Assembly (NCBI GenBank): GCA_025454255.1
Contig: JALOOU010000026.1
Coordinates: 1-33,311 of the forward strand
Source: Desulfobacterales bacterium
Lineage (GTDB): Bacteria > Desulfobacterota > Desulfobacteria > Desulfobacterales > SpSt-501
Direction of reading: 5' to 3'
DNA: 33,311 bases
Shown here: positions 21,960 through 31,422 of the stretch, piece after piece
How positions within the stretch are numbered: the stretch's first letter is position 1
How the letters are laid out: the number at the start of each line of letters is the position of its first letter
Program-made: the position numbers and the translations under genes
Notes under the pieces: generated by a model
What the model saw: the letters and a program-made list of their open reading frames with translations, nothing else
What the model was told of the DNA's origin: nothing
The model's database searches: none

Positions 21960-22973
21960 TCAGCAGATCCGGGGCAGCTGCTCCCCCGCCAGCATGTCCA
22001 CGATGCGGGTGCCGCCGATGCGGGTCTGCATGTAGACCCGGCCGGGCCGATCGGCGCTGCACTCGCCGATGACGGCAGCGTCCCGGCCGCGGGGGTCGGA
22101 GCGCACCGCCCGCAGGACGGCCTCGGCATCCTCCGGCGCAGTGAAGGCGATCAGTTTGCCCTCGTTGGCCAGGTAGAGCGGGTCGAACCCCAAGAGCTCG
22201 CAAAGGGCCGCGACCTCGGGCTTGACCGGGATGCGCTCTTCGTGAATGCGGATGCCGACGCCCGACTTTTCGGCGATTTCGTTCAAGGCCGTGCCCAGCC
22301 CGCCGCGCGTCGGGTCCCGGAGGACATGGATGCCGCCGCCGGCGGCGGCGAACATCGCGCGGACCATGTGGTTCAAGGGGGCGGTGTCGCTTTGCACCGT
22401 GGTGTCGAAGGAGAGCCCTTCGCGGCGCGCCAGAACGCTCACGCCGTGGTCGGCGAGGGTGCCGCTCAGGATGATCACATCGCCCGGCTGCGCCCGGTGG
22501 CATGCGACCTCAACGGCTGCAGGGATCACCCCCAGCCCGGAGGTGTTGATGAAGATCTTGTCGACCGCCCCCCGGGGGACCACCTTGGTGTCGCCGGTCA
22601 CCACTTGCACGCCGGCGAATTCAGCGGCGCGGCCCATCGAGGCCACGATCGCCTGCAGCTGCTCCGTCGGGAAGCCCTCCTCGATGATGAGCGCTGCGCT
22701 CAGGTAGGCCGGGACGGCCCCGCACATGGCCAGGTCGTTCACCGTGCCGTTCACGGCCAGTTCGCCGATGTCTCCGCCCGGAAAGAAGATCGGGTCCACG
22801 GTGTAGGAGTCGGTGGAGAAGGCCACCCGCCGGCCGTTCAGCTCGAAGATGGCCCCGTCGTTCAGCTCGGCCAGGATCGGGTTGTCGAACACCGGCAGCA
22901 GCAGCTCCTGGGTCAGCCGGTGCGAGATCTTCCCCCCGCTCCCGTGGTCCAGCAGGATCTTGTCGGTTTTCAT
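21960..22973 (-). CDS. hypE: Hydrogenase maturation protein HypE (carbamoyl dehydratase)
   Basis: ATP-dependent enzyme that dehydrates the carbamoyl group carried on its C-terminal cysteine to a thiocyanate, the source of the cyanide ligands of the NiFe centre. The 337 residues start with the AIRS-like LLDHGSGGKISHRL and FSTDSYTVDPIFFPGGDIG, and end with the required PRIC tail, whose last Cys is the carbamoyl acceptor. The ATG has AGGAG 6 nt upstream. It is the last gene of the hyp run, 129 bases after hypD; that gap carries a word tract of the GTTGCTCGTTACG kind next to the hypD stop. Confidence 0.97.
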   Translation of the reverse strand: MKTDKILLDHGSGGKISHRLTQELLLPVFDNPILAELNDGAIFELNGRRVAFSTDSYTVDPIFFPGGDIGELAVNGTVNDLAMCGAVPAYLSAALIIEEGFPTEQLQAIVASMGRAAEFAGVQVVTGDTKVVPRGAVDKIFINTSGLGVIPAAVEVACHRAQPGDVIILSGTLADHGVSVLARREGLSFDTTVQSDTAPLNHMVRAMFAAAGGGIHVLRDPTRGGLGTALNEIAEKSGVGIRIHEERIPVKPEVAALCELLGFDPLYLANEGKLIAFTAPEDAEAVLRAVRSDPRGRDAAVIGECSADRPGRVYMQTRIGGTRIVDMLAGEQLPRIC

Positions 22974-23102
22974 GCAGTGCTCCTGTGCCGCGCCGAGCGA
23001 AAAGGTTGAATCTTCGTGGGCGAGTACCGTCTCGGCAGGTCCGCGGGCTCATAGCGGCCGGCAGCCGCTCCCGCCGGTAGAACGGTTTGTTCTCGTTGCT
23101 CG

Positions 23103-24194
23103 TTACGCATCGCTGTATTTGTAGTAAGCCGCGCACGTCCCCTCGCTCGAGACCATGCACGGCCCCACCGGATCCAACGGCGTGCACACCTTTCTAAACA
23201 AGGCGCACTCGGGCGGAGTCTTCTTTCCCGTCAGGATCTCGCCGCAGGCGCAGCCCTTGGGGGGCTTGGCTTCGGGCAGCGTGAGGCCGAAGCGCCTCTC
23301 GGCGTCGAAGGCGGCATAGGCCGCTCGGATCCGCAACCCGCTGGCAGGTATCCGGCCGATTCCGCGCCAGCAGGCATCCGCCGGTTCGAAGACCTCCGCC
23401 AGCACCTTGCGGGCCTTGGCGTTGCCGTCTGCGCTGACGGCCCGCGGGTAGGCGTTTTCCAGGGCCGGCCGGTCGGCCTCGATCTGGCCGACCAGCATGT
23501 CCACGGCCTGCAGGATGTCCGTCGGTTCGAAGCCGGCCACCACGCACGGCAGGCGGTGGCGTTCGAAGAAGGGGCGGTAGGCATCGAGGCCGATGATCAC
23601 CGAGACGTGGCCCGGCAGGATGAACCCGTCGACCCTGACGGCCTCGATCGCCATGAGGGCCTCCAGCGCCGGAGGCACGAGCTTGTGGGCGGAGATGACC
23701 GAGAAGTTGGCGAGTTTAAGTCCCGCTGCGGCCGCGACGGCGGCGGCTACGGTCGGGGCGGTGGTTTCGAAGCCCACCCCGAGAAAGACCACCTGGCGGC
23801 CGGGGTCTTTTTGGGCGATGGCCAAGGCATCCACGGTCGAGTAGACGATCCGCACGTCGCGGCCCTCAGCCTTTTCGCGCTGCAGGGAGGAGGCGCTGCC
23901 CGGCACCCGCATCAGGTCGCCGAAGGTGGCCACGGTCACCCCCGGTTGCCGCGCCAGCGCGACGAAGGCGTCGATCTCCGCCTGGTCGGTGACGCACACC
24001 GGGCAACCCGGACCGGAGAGCAGCGCGATGGTCTGCGGCAGCACGGAACGTATCCCGCTTCGGAAAATGGACACCGTGTGGGTGCCGCAGACCTCCATGA
24101 GGCGGATGGGCCGGCGGCTGGTCTGCCGGATCTTCTCTACAAGCCGCCGGGAGAGCTCGGCGTCCCGGTACTCCTCGCTGTGCTTGATGGTCAT
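23103..24194 (-). CDS. hypD: Hydrogenase maturation protein HypD
   Basis: Iron-sulfur scaffold that, with HypC, holds the Fe(CN)2CO unit while it is assembled for [NiFe] hydrogenase. The 363 residues show all conserved cysteine regions: LMEVCGTHTVSIF, SGPGCPVCVT, VGFETTAPT, and a C-terminal 4Fe-4S ligand set CACGEILTG, ECALFRKVCTP and GPCMVSSEGTCAAYY. The ATG has AAAGGA upstream. It follows hypF after 98 bases that carry an inverted pair of low-complexity tracts. Confidence 0.97.
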   Translation of the reverse strand: MTIKHSEEYRDAELSRRLVEKIRQTSRRPIRLMEVCGTHTVSIFRSGIRSVLPQTIALLSGPGCPVCVTDQAEIDAFVALARQPGVTVATFGDLMRVPGSASSLQREKAEGRDVRIVYSTVDALAIAQKDPGRQVVFLGVGFETTAPTVAAAVAAAAGLKLANFSVISAHKLVPPALEALMAIEAVRVDGFILPGHVSVIIGLDAYRPFFERHRLPCVVAGFEPTDILQAVDMLVGQIEADRPALENAYPRAVSADGNAKARKVLAEVFEPADACWRGIGRIPASGLRIRAAYAAFDAERRFGLTLPEAKPPKGCACGEILTGKKTPPECALFRKVCTPLDPVGPCMVSSEGTCAAYYKYSDA

Positions 24195-24211
24195 GGTAGA
24201 AAATCCTTTGA

Positions 24212-24300
24212 TGGCAGAGGGCAGAGAGCATAGGGCCGGGGGGCAAAAGAATCAATCGGGTGACTTCCGGCCTCTGCGCTTTGCCCCATGCCCTATGCCT
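24212..24300. repeat. Inverted pair of degenerate GCAGAGGGC-type word tracts
   Basis: The hypF-hypD gap has a left arm GGCAGAGGGCAGAGAGCATAGGGC (24213-24236) and a right arm (24270-24300) whose reverse complement reads GGCATAGGGCATGGGGCAAA and GCGCAGAGG. Both are built from the same 7-8 base words, pointing at each other across about 33 bases, so the gap could fold into a long imperfect hairpin. Confidence 0.7.
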
Positions 24301-26575
24301 TTTTTAGCTGCGCAGCGGCCGCCACTGCCTGCCCCAGCGCGATGCCGCCGTCGTTGGTGGGCACCAGCCGGTGGCTGTAGACCTCGAATCCGCGCGCTTC
24401 CAACGCAGGAATGAGGCCTGCCAGCAGGCGGGCGTTCTGGAAGACCCCCCCGCTCAGGACGACGCGCTTCAAGCCCCGCTCGCGGCCGATCCGCGCGCAG
24501 ACCTCCGCGAAAACCTGAACCACCGTGTGGTGGAAGCGGGCGCCGATGACCGGCAGCGGCACACGCCGGGCGAGTTCCTCCACCACCCCGCGGATGATCG
24601 GTGCGGGCAGGATGCGGATGGGAACCCCGTCCTCCAGTGCGAATTCGTAGCTCTGCTCGGCTTCGCCGGCCGCCGCCATCTCGAGCTCCATGGCGGCCTG
24701 GCCCTCGTAGTTGACCCGGCTGCGCATTCCGGCCAGGGCGGCCACCCCGTCGAAGAGGCGGCCGAGGCTCGATGTCAGTGGCGAGTTGACCCGCTTTGCG
24801 ATCATCTCGCGGATGATGCGGACGTTGCTGGCGCCGGCCTGCTCGAGAAACGGCAGGCCGAGATCCGGCCAGGCGTCGCCGTAGGCATCCTGCAGGTAGC
24901 TGACGGCCATGCGCCAGGGCTCCTTGATGGCCGCGGCGCTGCCCGGCATCGGGACGCAGGCGAGATGGGCGGCGCGCTCGAAGCCGCCTTCGTCCGCCAC
25001 CAGCACCTCCCCGCCCCACACCGTTGCGTCCGGGCCGTAGCCCGTGCCGTCGCAGGCAACCCCGATCACCGGTCCGGCGATGCCGCGCTCGGCCATGGCG
25101 CTCACGATGTGGGCGTGGTGGTGCTGGACGGCGATGACGGCAGCACCGGTCTGCTCCCGCGCCCAGCGGGTGCTGAGGTAGTCCGGGTGCAGGTCGCAGG
25201 CGATCAGCTCGGGCCGCAGGCCCAAGATGCGCTGCATGTGCGCGATCGTCTGCTGGAAGAACTCGTAGGTCGCGAGGTTTTCGAGGTCGCCGATGTGCTG
25301 GCTGAGGAAGGCCTGGCTGCCCTTGGTCAGGCAGACCGTGCTCTTGAGTTCGGCCCCGCAGGCGAGCACCGGCGGCAGCGGCCGTTTTAGAAAGACCGGA
25401 ACGGGCACATAGCCGCGCGAGCGGCGCAGGAAGCGCGTTTCGCCGGCCGCGCGGCGGAGGACCGAGTCGTCGCTTCTGAGGTAGATCTCGCGGTTGTGAT
25501 CCAGAAAGTTGTCGGCGATCCCGGCCAGCCGGGCGAAGGCATCCGCGTTGTCGATGGCGATCGGCTCCTCGCTCAAGTTGCCGCTGGTCATGACCAGGGC
25601 GGTAAAGCCCTCCGCGAGCAGCAGATGGTGCAACGGCGTGTAAGGCAGCAAGGCGCCGATGAAGCGGTTGCCCGGCGCCACCTCGGCTGCGAGCGCAAAG
25701 GGGTCGGCCTTCGCCAGGAGCACGATCGGCCGCTGGATCGATGCGAGCAGCGCCTCCTCCTCCGGGCCGAGGCGGGCGTAGGCGCGGATGGCGGCGATGT
25801 CGGGGGACATGACGGCGAAAGGCTTCTCCTCGCGCAGCTTGCGCCGGCGCAGCCTGGCTACGGCCGCGGGCTGGAGGGCATCCACCGCCAGGTGATAGCC
25901 GCCCAGCCCCTTGACGGCCAGGATGCGGCCCTGCCGGATGAGCTCGGCCGCCTGCCGGATCGGGTCTTCAGAGTTTATTTCGTTTCCGCGGTCGTCCCAC
26001 AGGGACACCTGCGGGCCGCAGGCCGGGCAGGCGTTGGGCTGGGCGTGGAAGCGGCGGTTCAAGGGGTCTTCGTACTCGGCCCGGCACCGGGCGCACATGG
26101 CAAAGTGGCGCATGGAGGTCTTGGGCCGGTCGTAGGGGATGTCGTCGATGATGGTGTAGCGCGGCCCGCAGTTGGTGCAGTTGATGAAGGGGTAGCGGAA
26201 GCGCCGTTCGGCCGGGTCGAACATCTCGGCCAGGCAGTCGCCGCAGACCGCGACGTCCGGGGAGATCAGCGTGGCCATGGCGGATTCGCCGCGGCTGTGG
26301 GCGATGCGGAAATCCGGGTAGTGTCCGGGAGGCGCGGGCCGGCTTACGATCGCGACGATGCGGGCCAGGGGCGGGGGGGATTGGGAGAGCTCCCGCTCGA
26401 AGTGCCGGATGGACTCGGGTGCCCCCTCGATGTGGATCGACACCCCGGCGGAGGTGTTGGCCACCTCGCCTTTCAGGCCGCAGCGCGCGGCCAGCTGAAA
26501 GACGAAGGGCCTGAACCCCACGCCCTGGACGATGCCGTTGACCTCCAGCCGTCTGGCCTCGTGCCGCTGCTCCAT
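24293..26575 (-). CDS. hypF: Carbamoyltransferase HypF
   Basis: Large maturation enzyme (760 residues) that uses carbamoyl phosphate and ATP to carbamoylate HypE. Domains in order: acylphosphatase (GIVQGVGFRPFVFQLA, residues about 10-95), two zinc fingers (CGDCLAEMF with CTNCGPRYT; CARCRAEYE with CPACGPQ, about 105-185), a YrdC-like nucleotide domain (VKGLGGYHLAVDA, KPFAVM, about 200-385), and a Kae1-like domain with the metal motif QHHHAHIVSAMAE and a C-terminal SGGVFQNARLL. All are intact. It starts 3 bases after the hypC stop. Confidence 0.97.
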   Translation of the reverse strand: MEQRHEARRLEVNGIVQGVGFRPFVFQLAARCGLKGEVANTSAGVSIHIEGAPESIRHFERELSQSPPPLARIVAIVSRPAPPGHYPDFRIAHSRGESAMATLISPDVAVCGDCLAEMFDPAERRFRYPFINCTNCGPRYTIIDDIPYDRPKTSMRHFAMCARCRAEYEDPLNRRFHAQPNACPACGPQVSLWDDRGNEINSEDPIRQAAELIRQGRILAVKGLGGYHLAVDALQPAAVARLRRRKLREEKPFAVMSPDIAAIRAYARLGPEEEALLASIQRPIVLLAKADPFALAAEVAPGNRFIGALLPYTPLHHLLLAEGFTALVMTSGNLSEEPIAIDNADAFARLAGIADNFLDHNREIYLRSDDSVLRRAAGETRFLRRSRGYVPVPVFLKRPLPPVLACGAELKSTVCLTKGSQAFLSQHIGDLENLATYEFFQQTIAHMQRILGLRPELIACDLHPDYLSTRWAREQTGAAVIAVQHHHAHIVSAMAERGIAGPVIGVACDGTGYGPDATVWGGEVLVADEGGFERAAHLACVPMPGSAAAIKEPWRMAVSYLQDAYGDAWPDLGLPFLEQAGASNVRIIREMIAKRVNSPLTSSLGRLFDGVAALAGMRSRVNYEGQAAMELEMAAAGEAEQSYEFALEDGVPIRILPAPIIRGVVEELARRVPLPVIGARFHHTVVQVFAEVCARIGRERGLKRVVLSGGVFQNARLLAGLIPALEARGFEVYSHRLVPTNDGGIALGQAVAAAAQLKKA

Positions 26576-26578
26576 GGG

Positions 26579-26833
26579 TCAGGCATCCGGCTCCTCCTCA
26601 CGGTCGATTCGGGCATCCATGAGGGCGGCCGCCTCCTTGAGCAGGGCCAGGGTCTCCAAGGCCGAGGCCTCGTCAATTTTGGAAATCGCAAAGCCGGCAT
26701 GCACGATGACGTAGTCCCCCACCCGGGCGTCCTCGAGCAAAAGCAGGCTCGCTTCGCGCCTTACGCCGTCCACGTCGATGACGGCCATCTGGTTGTCAAT
26801 CTTCGTGATCTTGGAAGGGATCGCCAGGCACAT
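26579..26833 (-). CDS. hypC: Hydrogenase maturation chaperone HypC
   Basis: Small OB-fold chaperone (84 residues) that shuttles the Fe(CN)2CO unit from HypD to the hydrogenase large subunit. It begins MCLAIPSKI; after removal of Met, Cys2 is the essential iron-binding residue. GDYVIVHAGFAISKID is the other family block. Its first 38 bases overlap the maturation protease gene in another frame, so the two are translationally linked. HypF follows after 3 bases. Confidence 0.96.
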   Translation of the reverse strand: MCLAIPSKITKIDNQMAVIDVDGVRREASLLLLEDARVGDYVIVHAGFAISKIDEASALETLALLKEAAALMDARIDREEEPDA

Positions 26834-27308
26834 CGCTTGAAACCGCCTTTCTGTATTGCGCCCCCAATCGATCCAGCTCGGCCAGAACCAAGGCTATCAC
26901 CTCGTCCACCTTGGACTGCACGACCGGCGTCATGACCAGGCTCAAGGTCTGGATGTCTTCGGGCTCGACTCCAATGATAACGGTCTTGGGGACGTTGTCG
27001 AGGGCCTGGCAGAGGGTCAGCGCTTCTAAGAAGTCCACCTGGTGCAGCGAGTTCTTGGCCCGGATCCGCTCGGGGATCTGCTCCCCCTCGATGCGGTAGA
27101 TGTCTCCGGGTTTGCCGCGGTTGCGCATGGTGTCCACCACGATGAGGTGCTTGGGCTTTGAGATCACCCCCAGCAGGTTGATCCCCAGCACCCCGCCGTC
27201 CACCACCAGCACGTTGTCCCCGAACTCGTACTCCTTTTCGAGCCGCTGGGCCACCCGGATGCCGAACCCGTCGTCCGAGAAGAGGATCGAGCCGATCCCG
27301 AGGATCAT
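26796..27308 (-). CDS. Hydrogenase maturation protease (HyaD/HupD family)
   Basis: Nickel-dependent endopeptidase that removes the C-terminal tail of the hydrogenase large subunit once nickel is inserted. Visible metal-site regions are GIGSILFSDDGFGIRV (Asp in place of the HybD Glu, a common variant), VVDGGVLGINLL and NSLHQVDFLEAL. From the ATG at 27308 it has 170 residues, with GGAG only 3 nt ahead; a TTG at 27359, 9 nt after AAAGGA, would add 17 residues and cannot be excluded, and the frame is open to 27398. Target: the large subunit just upstream, whose CAVH-VIDPDS boundary is the expected cut site. Confidence 0.9.
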   Translation of the reverse strand: MILGIGSILFSDDGFGIRVAQRLEKEYEFGDNVLVVDGGVLGINLLGVISKPKHLIVVDTMRNRGKPGDIYRIEGEQIPERIRAKNSLHQVDFLEALTLCQALDNVPKTVIIGVEPEDIQTLSLVMTPVVQSKVDEVIALVLAELDRLGAQYRKAVSSDVPGDPFQDHED

Positions 27309-27452
27309 GATCTCCGGGGAGTGGAGAGCGTCGAATGGGTTTTGTTCCGAGTTTGCCAAAAACCAGGTTCCTTTCGCGAGAGGCCCCTCGAGATGCAAGC
27401 TGCGGATGAGGTTGGCTCAACCGGTACAGGCGTCAACCTCGTCGTGGGCCTC

Positions 27453-27492
27453 AAAAAAACCGCCGGCCTCCCGCAATGGAGGAGGCCGGCGG
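27453..27492 (-). terminator. Strong Rho-independent terminator of the hydrogenase structural genes
   Basis: A perfect 12-bp stem (CCGCCGGCCTCC with GGAGGCCGGCGG, 27460-27471 and 27481-27492) and 9-base loop, followed on the minus strand by seven T residues. It is 14 bases after the large-subunit stop, so no cytochrome b or other subunit is cotranscribed. Confidence 0.92.
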
Positions 27493-27506
27493 GATACCAA
27501 CGCGAT

Positions 27507-29162
<1,656 letters not shown>

Positions 29163-29217
29163 TTCATCTCCTCCGTCTATCGGGTAAGGATGTTCGTCTC
29201 ATCGTGATCGGCCGCAA

Positions 29218-30162
29218 TTACAGCTCTTCGTAGAACGGGGTGAACTTGTCCCAGAATTCCGGCTGGCTGCAGCCGATGCAGGGGTGCCCGGCTTCCACCG
29301 GCCAGCTGGTGCCGCTGTTGAACTTCACGATTCCGCAGTTGTTGTAGGTTTCGGGGCCGCGGCAGCCGACCTTGTAGAGGCAGTAGCCCAGGGCGGCCTC
29401 CTCGGAGCCGAACTCGGTGACGAACTCCTCGTTTTCGAAGTGGCCCCGGCGGGCGCAGTTGTCGTGGATGGTCTGGCCGTAGGCGAAGAGCGGGCGGCCG
29501 AGGTTGTCCAAAGCCGGGAGCTTGCCGAGCAGCAGGTAGTTGACCACGGTGCCCACGAAGTTGATCGGGTTGGGCGGGCAGCCGGCGATGTTGACGGTCT
29601 TGATGCCGAGCACTTCACCCACACCCTTGTAGCCGCCGGGATTGGGCTTGGCGGAGGGGAGGTTGCCGTAGGCCGAGCAGCCGCCGATGCAGATGACACC
29701 GGCCGCCTGCGGGCAGACATCCTTCGCGATCTGGAGGAACGAATGGCCGGCGACCTTGCCGTAGGCGCCGTTGAACTTGGTGGCGATGGCCCCCTCCACC
29801 ACGCAGAGGAATTTGCCCTTGTACTTTTGTACGGCCGCTCTAAGCTGCTCCTCCGCCTGGTGCCCGGAAGCCGCCATGATGGTCTCGTGGTACTCGATGG
29901 AGAGAATTTCGAGGACCAGCTGATCGATCCAGGGATACATGGACCTCAACACGGCCTCGGTGCAGCCCGTGCACTCCCCGAAGTGAAGATAGATGACCGG
30001 CGGTCGCTGGGCCGGCTGGGCGAAGACCTCGGCCACTTTCGGGACGAAGGAGGAGGAGAGTCCCATGGTCGCTGTCAGGAACGTGCAGAACTTCATGAAG
30101 TCCCGCCGGGAGACGCCTTTTCCCTCCAGCTTTTCGTAAAACGCTCTTTCTTGTTTGTCCAT
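29218..30162 (-). CDS. [NiFe] hydrogenase small subunit, Tat-exported
   Basis: Electron-transfer subunit (314 residues) with three iron-sulfur clusters. The twin-arginine signal SRRDFMKFCTFLTATMGL exports the folded heterodimer. The proximal cluster ligands are GECTGCTEAVLR, GGCSAYG and AGCPPNP; the distal/medial set is HDNCARRGHF, YNNCGIVKFN and GHPCIGCSQPEFWD. The medial site has Pro (TSWPVEAG) where a fourth Cys could sit, which predicts a 3Fe-4S medial cluster as in standard [NiFe] enzymes. The protein ends at FYEEL with no C-terminal membrane helix, so the enzyme is probably soluble in the periplasm and feeds cytochrome c3-type carriers. The ATG at 30162 has AAGGAGG; the large subunit starts 55 bases downstream. 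Confidence 0.95.
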   Translation of the reverse strand: MDKQERAFYEKLEGKGVSRRDFMKFCTFLTATMGLSSSFVPKVAEVFAQPAQRPPVIYLHFGECTGCTEAVLRSMYPWIDQLVLEILSIEYHETIMAASGHQAEEQLRAAVQKYKGKFLCVVEGAIATKFNGAYGKVAGHSFLQIAKDVCPQAAGVICIGGCSAYGNLPSAKPNPGGYKGVGEVLGIKTVNIAGCPPNPINFVGTVVNYLLLGKLPALDNLGRPLFAYGQTIHDNCARRGHFENEEFVTEFGSEEAALGYCLYKVGCRGPETYNNCGIVKFNSGTSWPVEAGHPCIGCSQPEFWDKFTPFYEEL

Positions 30163-30364
30163 TTGCACCTCCTTGATGCGATTGGTGATGGGTCCGTTAC
30201 CCGCTTCCGTTAGTGGAAAGACAACAGAAAGTGCTTCCCCCTCCGGCAGCGCAGAATGAGCGCCAAAGAGGATTTGGAGCGAAAGGAGCTGCTGGATTGA
30301 CTGGGAAGATGCCTTGGCAAAAGGGAATTCTGCCTGTCTGAGTTAACCCCGCCCGTTCACATTT

Positions 30365-30393
30365 TATTTATGCCGGTTTTGGTGGCAAGTCAA
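30365..30393 (-). promoter_or_regulatory. Promoter of the hydrogenase operon
   Basis: TTGACT (30388-30393), 17-base spacer and TAAATA (30365-30370) on the minus strand. It leaves a leader of about 200 bases before the small-subunit ATG, in which I recognise no known riboswitch. Confidence 0.65.
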
Positions 30394-30425
30394 ATGGAAA
30401 GTATCGGATCGAGTCTGAAATGGCG

Positions 30426-30902
30426 TCAGGTTTCGTCGTCGATGTCGGCGAACTCGTCGTCCTCGATTTTCAGGGTGGTGTCGATTTTTTTGATATCTTC
30501 GCCCTCCTCGAATTTTTCGTCCTCGAGGCCCACATCCAGCAGTTCATCGATGTCGCCGGCTTCGGATTCATACTTGGCGGCGGCTTCGGCCGCCTCGATT
30601 TCGCGGGAGAGGAATTCGATGTCGTCGAAAACGAGCTCCTCCGAGTTCTTGTCCTTGCTGCCGTAGATCTCGGCAACCTTGTCGGCGATCTTGCCGATGT
30701 AGATGCCCGGGGGATAGAGGTTCTTGGTCCTGAGCGCGGCGGAGAGCCCCTCCCGGCCCGAGGAGATGGCGGCCTTGACGGCCTTGCGGTCGTACTCCTC
30801 CTCGCACAGCAGGGACATCACATCCTTGTCCAGCTCGGCGAACTCGCGGATGATCAGCTTCTTGTTTTCGTCGTCGCGGATGATCTGGTATTTTTGTTTC
30901 AT
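30426..30902 (-). CDS. Acidic protein of unknown function
   Basis: 158 residues from the ATG at 30902. The first about 95 residues look like a folded domain (KYQIIRDDENKKLIIREFAE, then CEEEYDRKAVKAAISSGREG and LYPPGIYIGKIADKVAEIY). The last about 60 are very acidic and probably unstructured (DIDELLDVGLEDEKFEEGED, ending DEFADIDDET). No signal peptide or membrane segment and no family I recognise. A ribosome site GGAG lies 12 nt ahead of the ATG, rather far. It has its own promoter candidate and is divergent from the ribonucleotide reductase gene. The codon use is like that of its neighbours and the frame is convincing. Confidence 0.72.
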   Translation of the reverse strand: MKQKYQIIRDDENKKLIIREFAELDKDVMSLLCEEEYDRKAVKAAISSGREGLSAALRTKNLYPPGIYIGKIADKVAEIYGSKDKNSEELVFDDIEFLSREIEAAEAAAKYESEAGDIDELLDVGLEDEKFEEGEDIKKIDTTLKIEDDEFADIDDET

Positions 30903-30940
30903 GTCAGGCGATTTCTCCAATCCTTTGGCAGTGCTGCGCT

Positions 30941-30967
30941 TTTATACTTTCCGGCTGGGCCTGTCAA
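30941..30967 (-). promoter_or_regulatory. Promoter of the acidic-protein gene
   Basis: TTGACA (30962-30967) and TATAAA (30941-30946) on the minus strand. Both hexamers are near consensus, but the spacer is short (15 bases). Confidence 0.5.
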
Positions 30968-31125
30968 CAGCCGAACCGATGGAGTGCTCCGGCGATCACC
31001 TCGGCCATGGGTCATAGGGCTGCCGGCCGACAAGGGCCCCTCTCGTTGTGGGTCGACCGCCGCGGCCTTTGACATACGCTCCTGCCGGAGCAATAATCGC
31101 GTTGTTCGGGAAAAACGGACATCTA

Positions 31126-31180
31126 TGTGCATATATTGGGCAAAATATCGGTTGACACACAACATATAGTGTGCGATTAT
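31126..31180 (+). promoter_or_regulatory. nrdJ promoter with paired NrdR boxes
   Basis: Box 2, ACACAACATATAGTGT (31157-31172), matches the NrdR box consensus ACACWATATATWGTGT at all but one position. Box 1, TGTGCATATATTGGGC (31126-31141), matches in its core. The 15-base gap between them is the usual spacing of NrdR pairs. A promoter TTGACA (31152-31157), 17 bases, GATTAT (31175-31180) is overlapped by box 2, so the ATP/dATP-sensing NrdR repressor would block it. Confidence 0.85.
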
Positions 31181-31422
31181 AAAGTCCACTGCAGCGAACG
31201 CCGATAATTCCGGTTTCACATCCTACAATTCAAGAGCAGGTTCGGCTCTCTTCCCGTGGGGAGGCCCGCCTTGGCGGGTGAGCGATCGGATCGTGGCTGG
31301 AAGCCGCCCCCGCCGCAGCTGAAGCTGCTTGCGGATGAGCCGCTGCTGCAGTTGTTTTCCAGAAATTAAAGTATTCGTTTAAAACCCGGACCCGGAATCT
31401 CAGGTCGCAAAGGAGCATTGCC
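31181..31422 (+). other. Leader of nrdJ
   Basis: About 240 bases between the promoter and the GTG start. Small hairpins are present (for example CCCGCC-tt-GGCGGG near 31267-31280), but I see no B12-box or other recognisable riboswitch core. Confidence 0.4.

Noticed and set aside
30310..30335. Sigma54 promoter upstream of the hydrogenase (TTGGCAAAAGGGAATTCTGCC).
   Set aside because: The GG-GC spacing is 14 bases, not 10, on both strands; a good sigma70 promoter lies just upstream.
31181..31422. Cobalamin riboswitch in the nrdJ leader.
   Set aside because: No B12-box core could be found, and NrdR boxes already explain the regulation.
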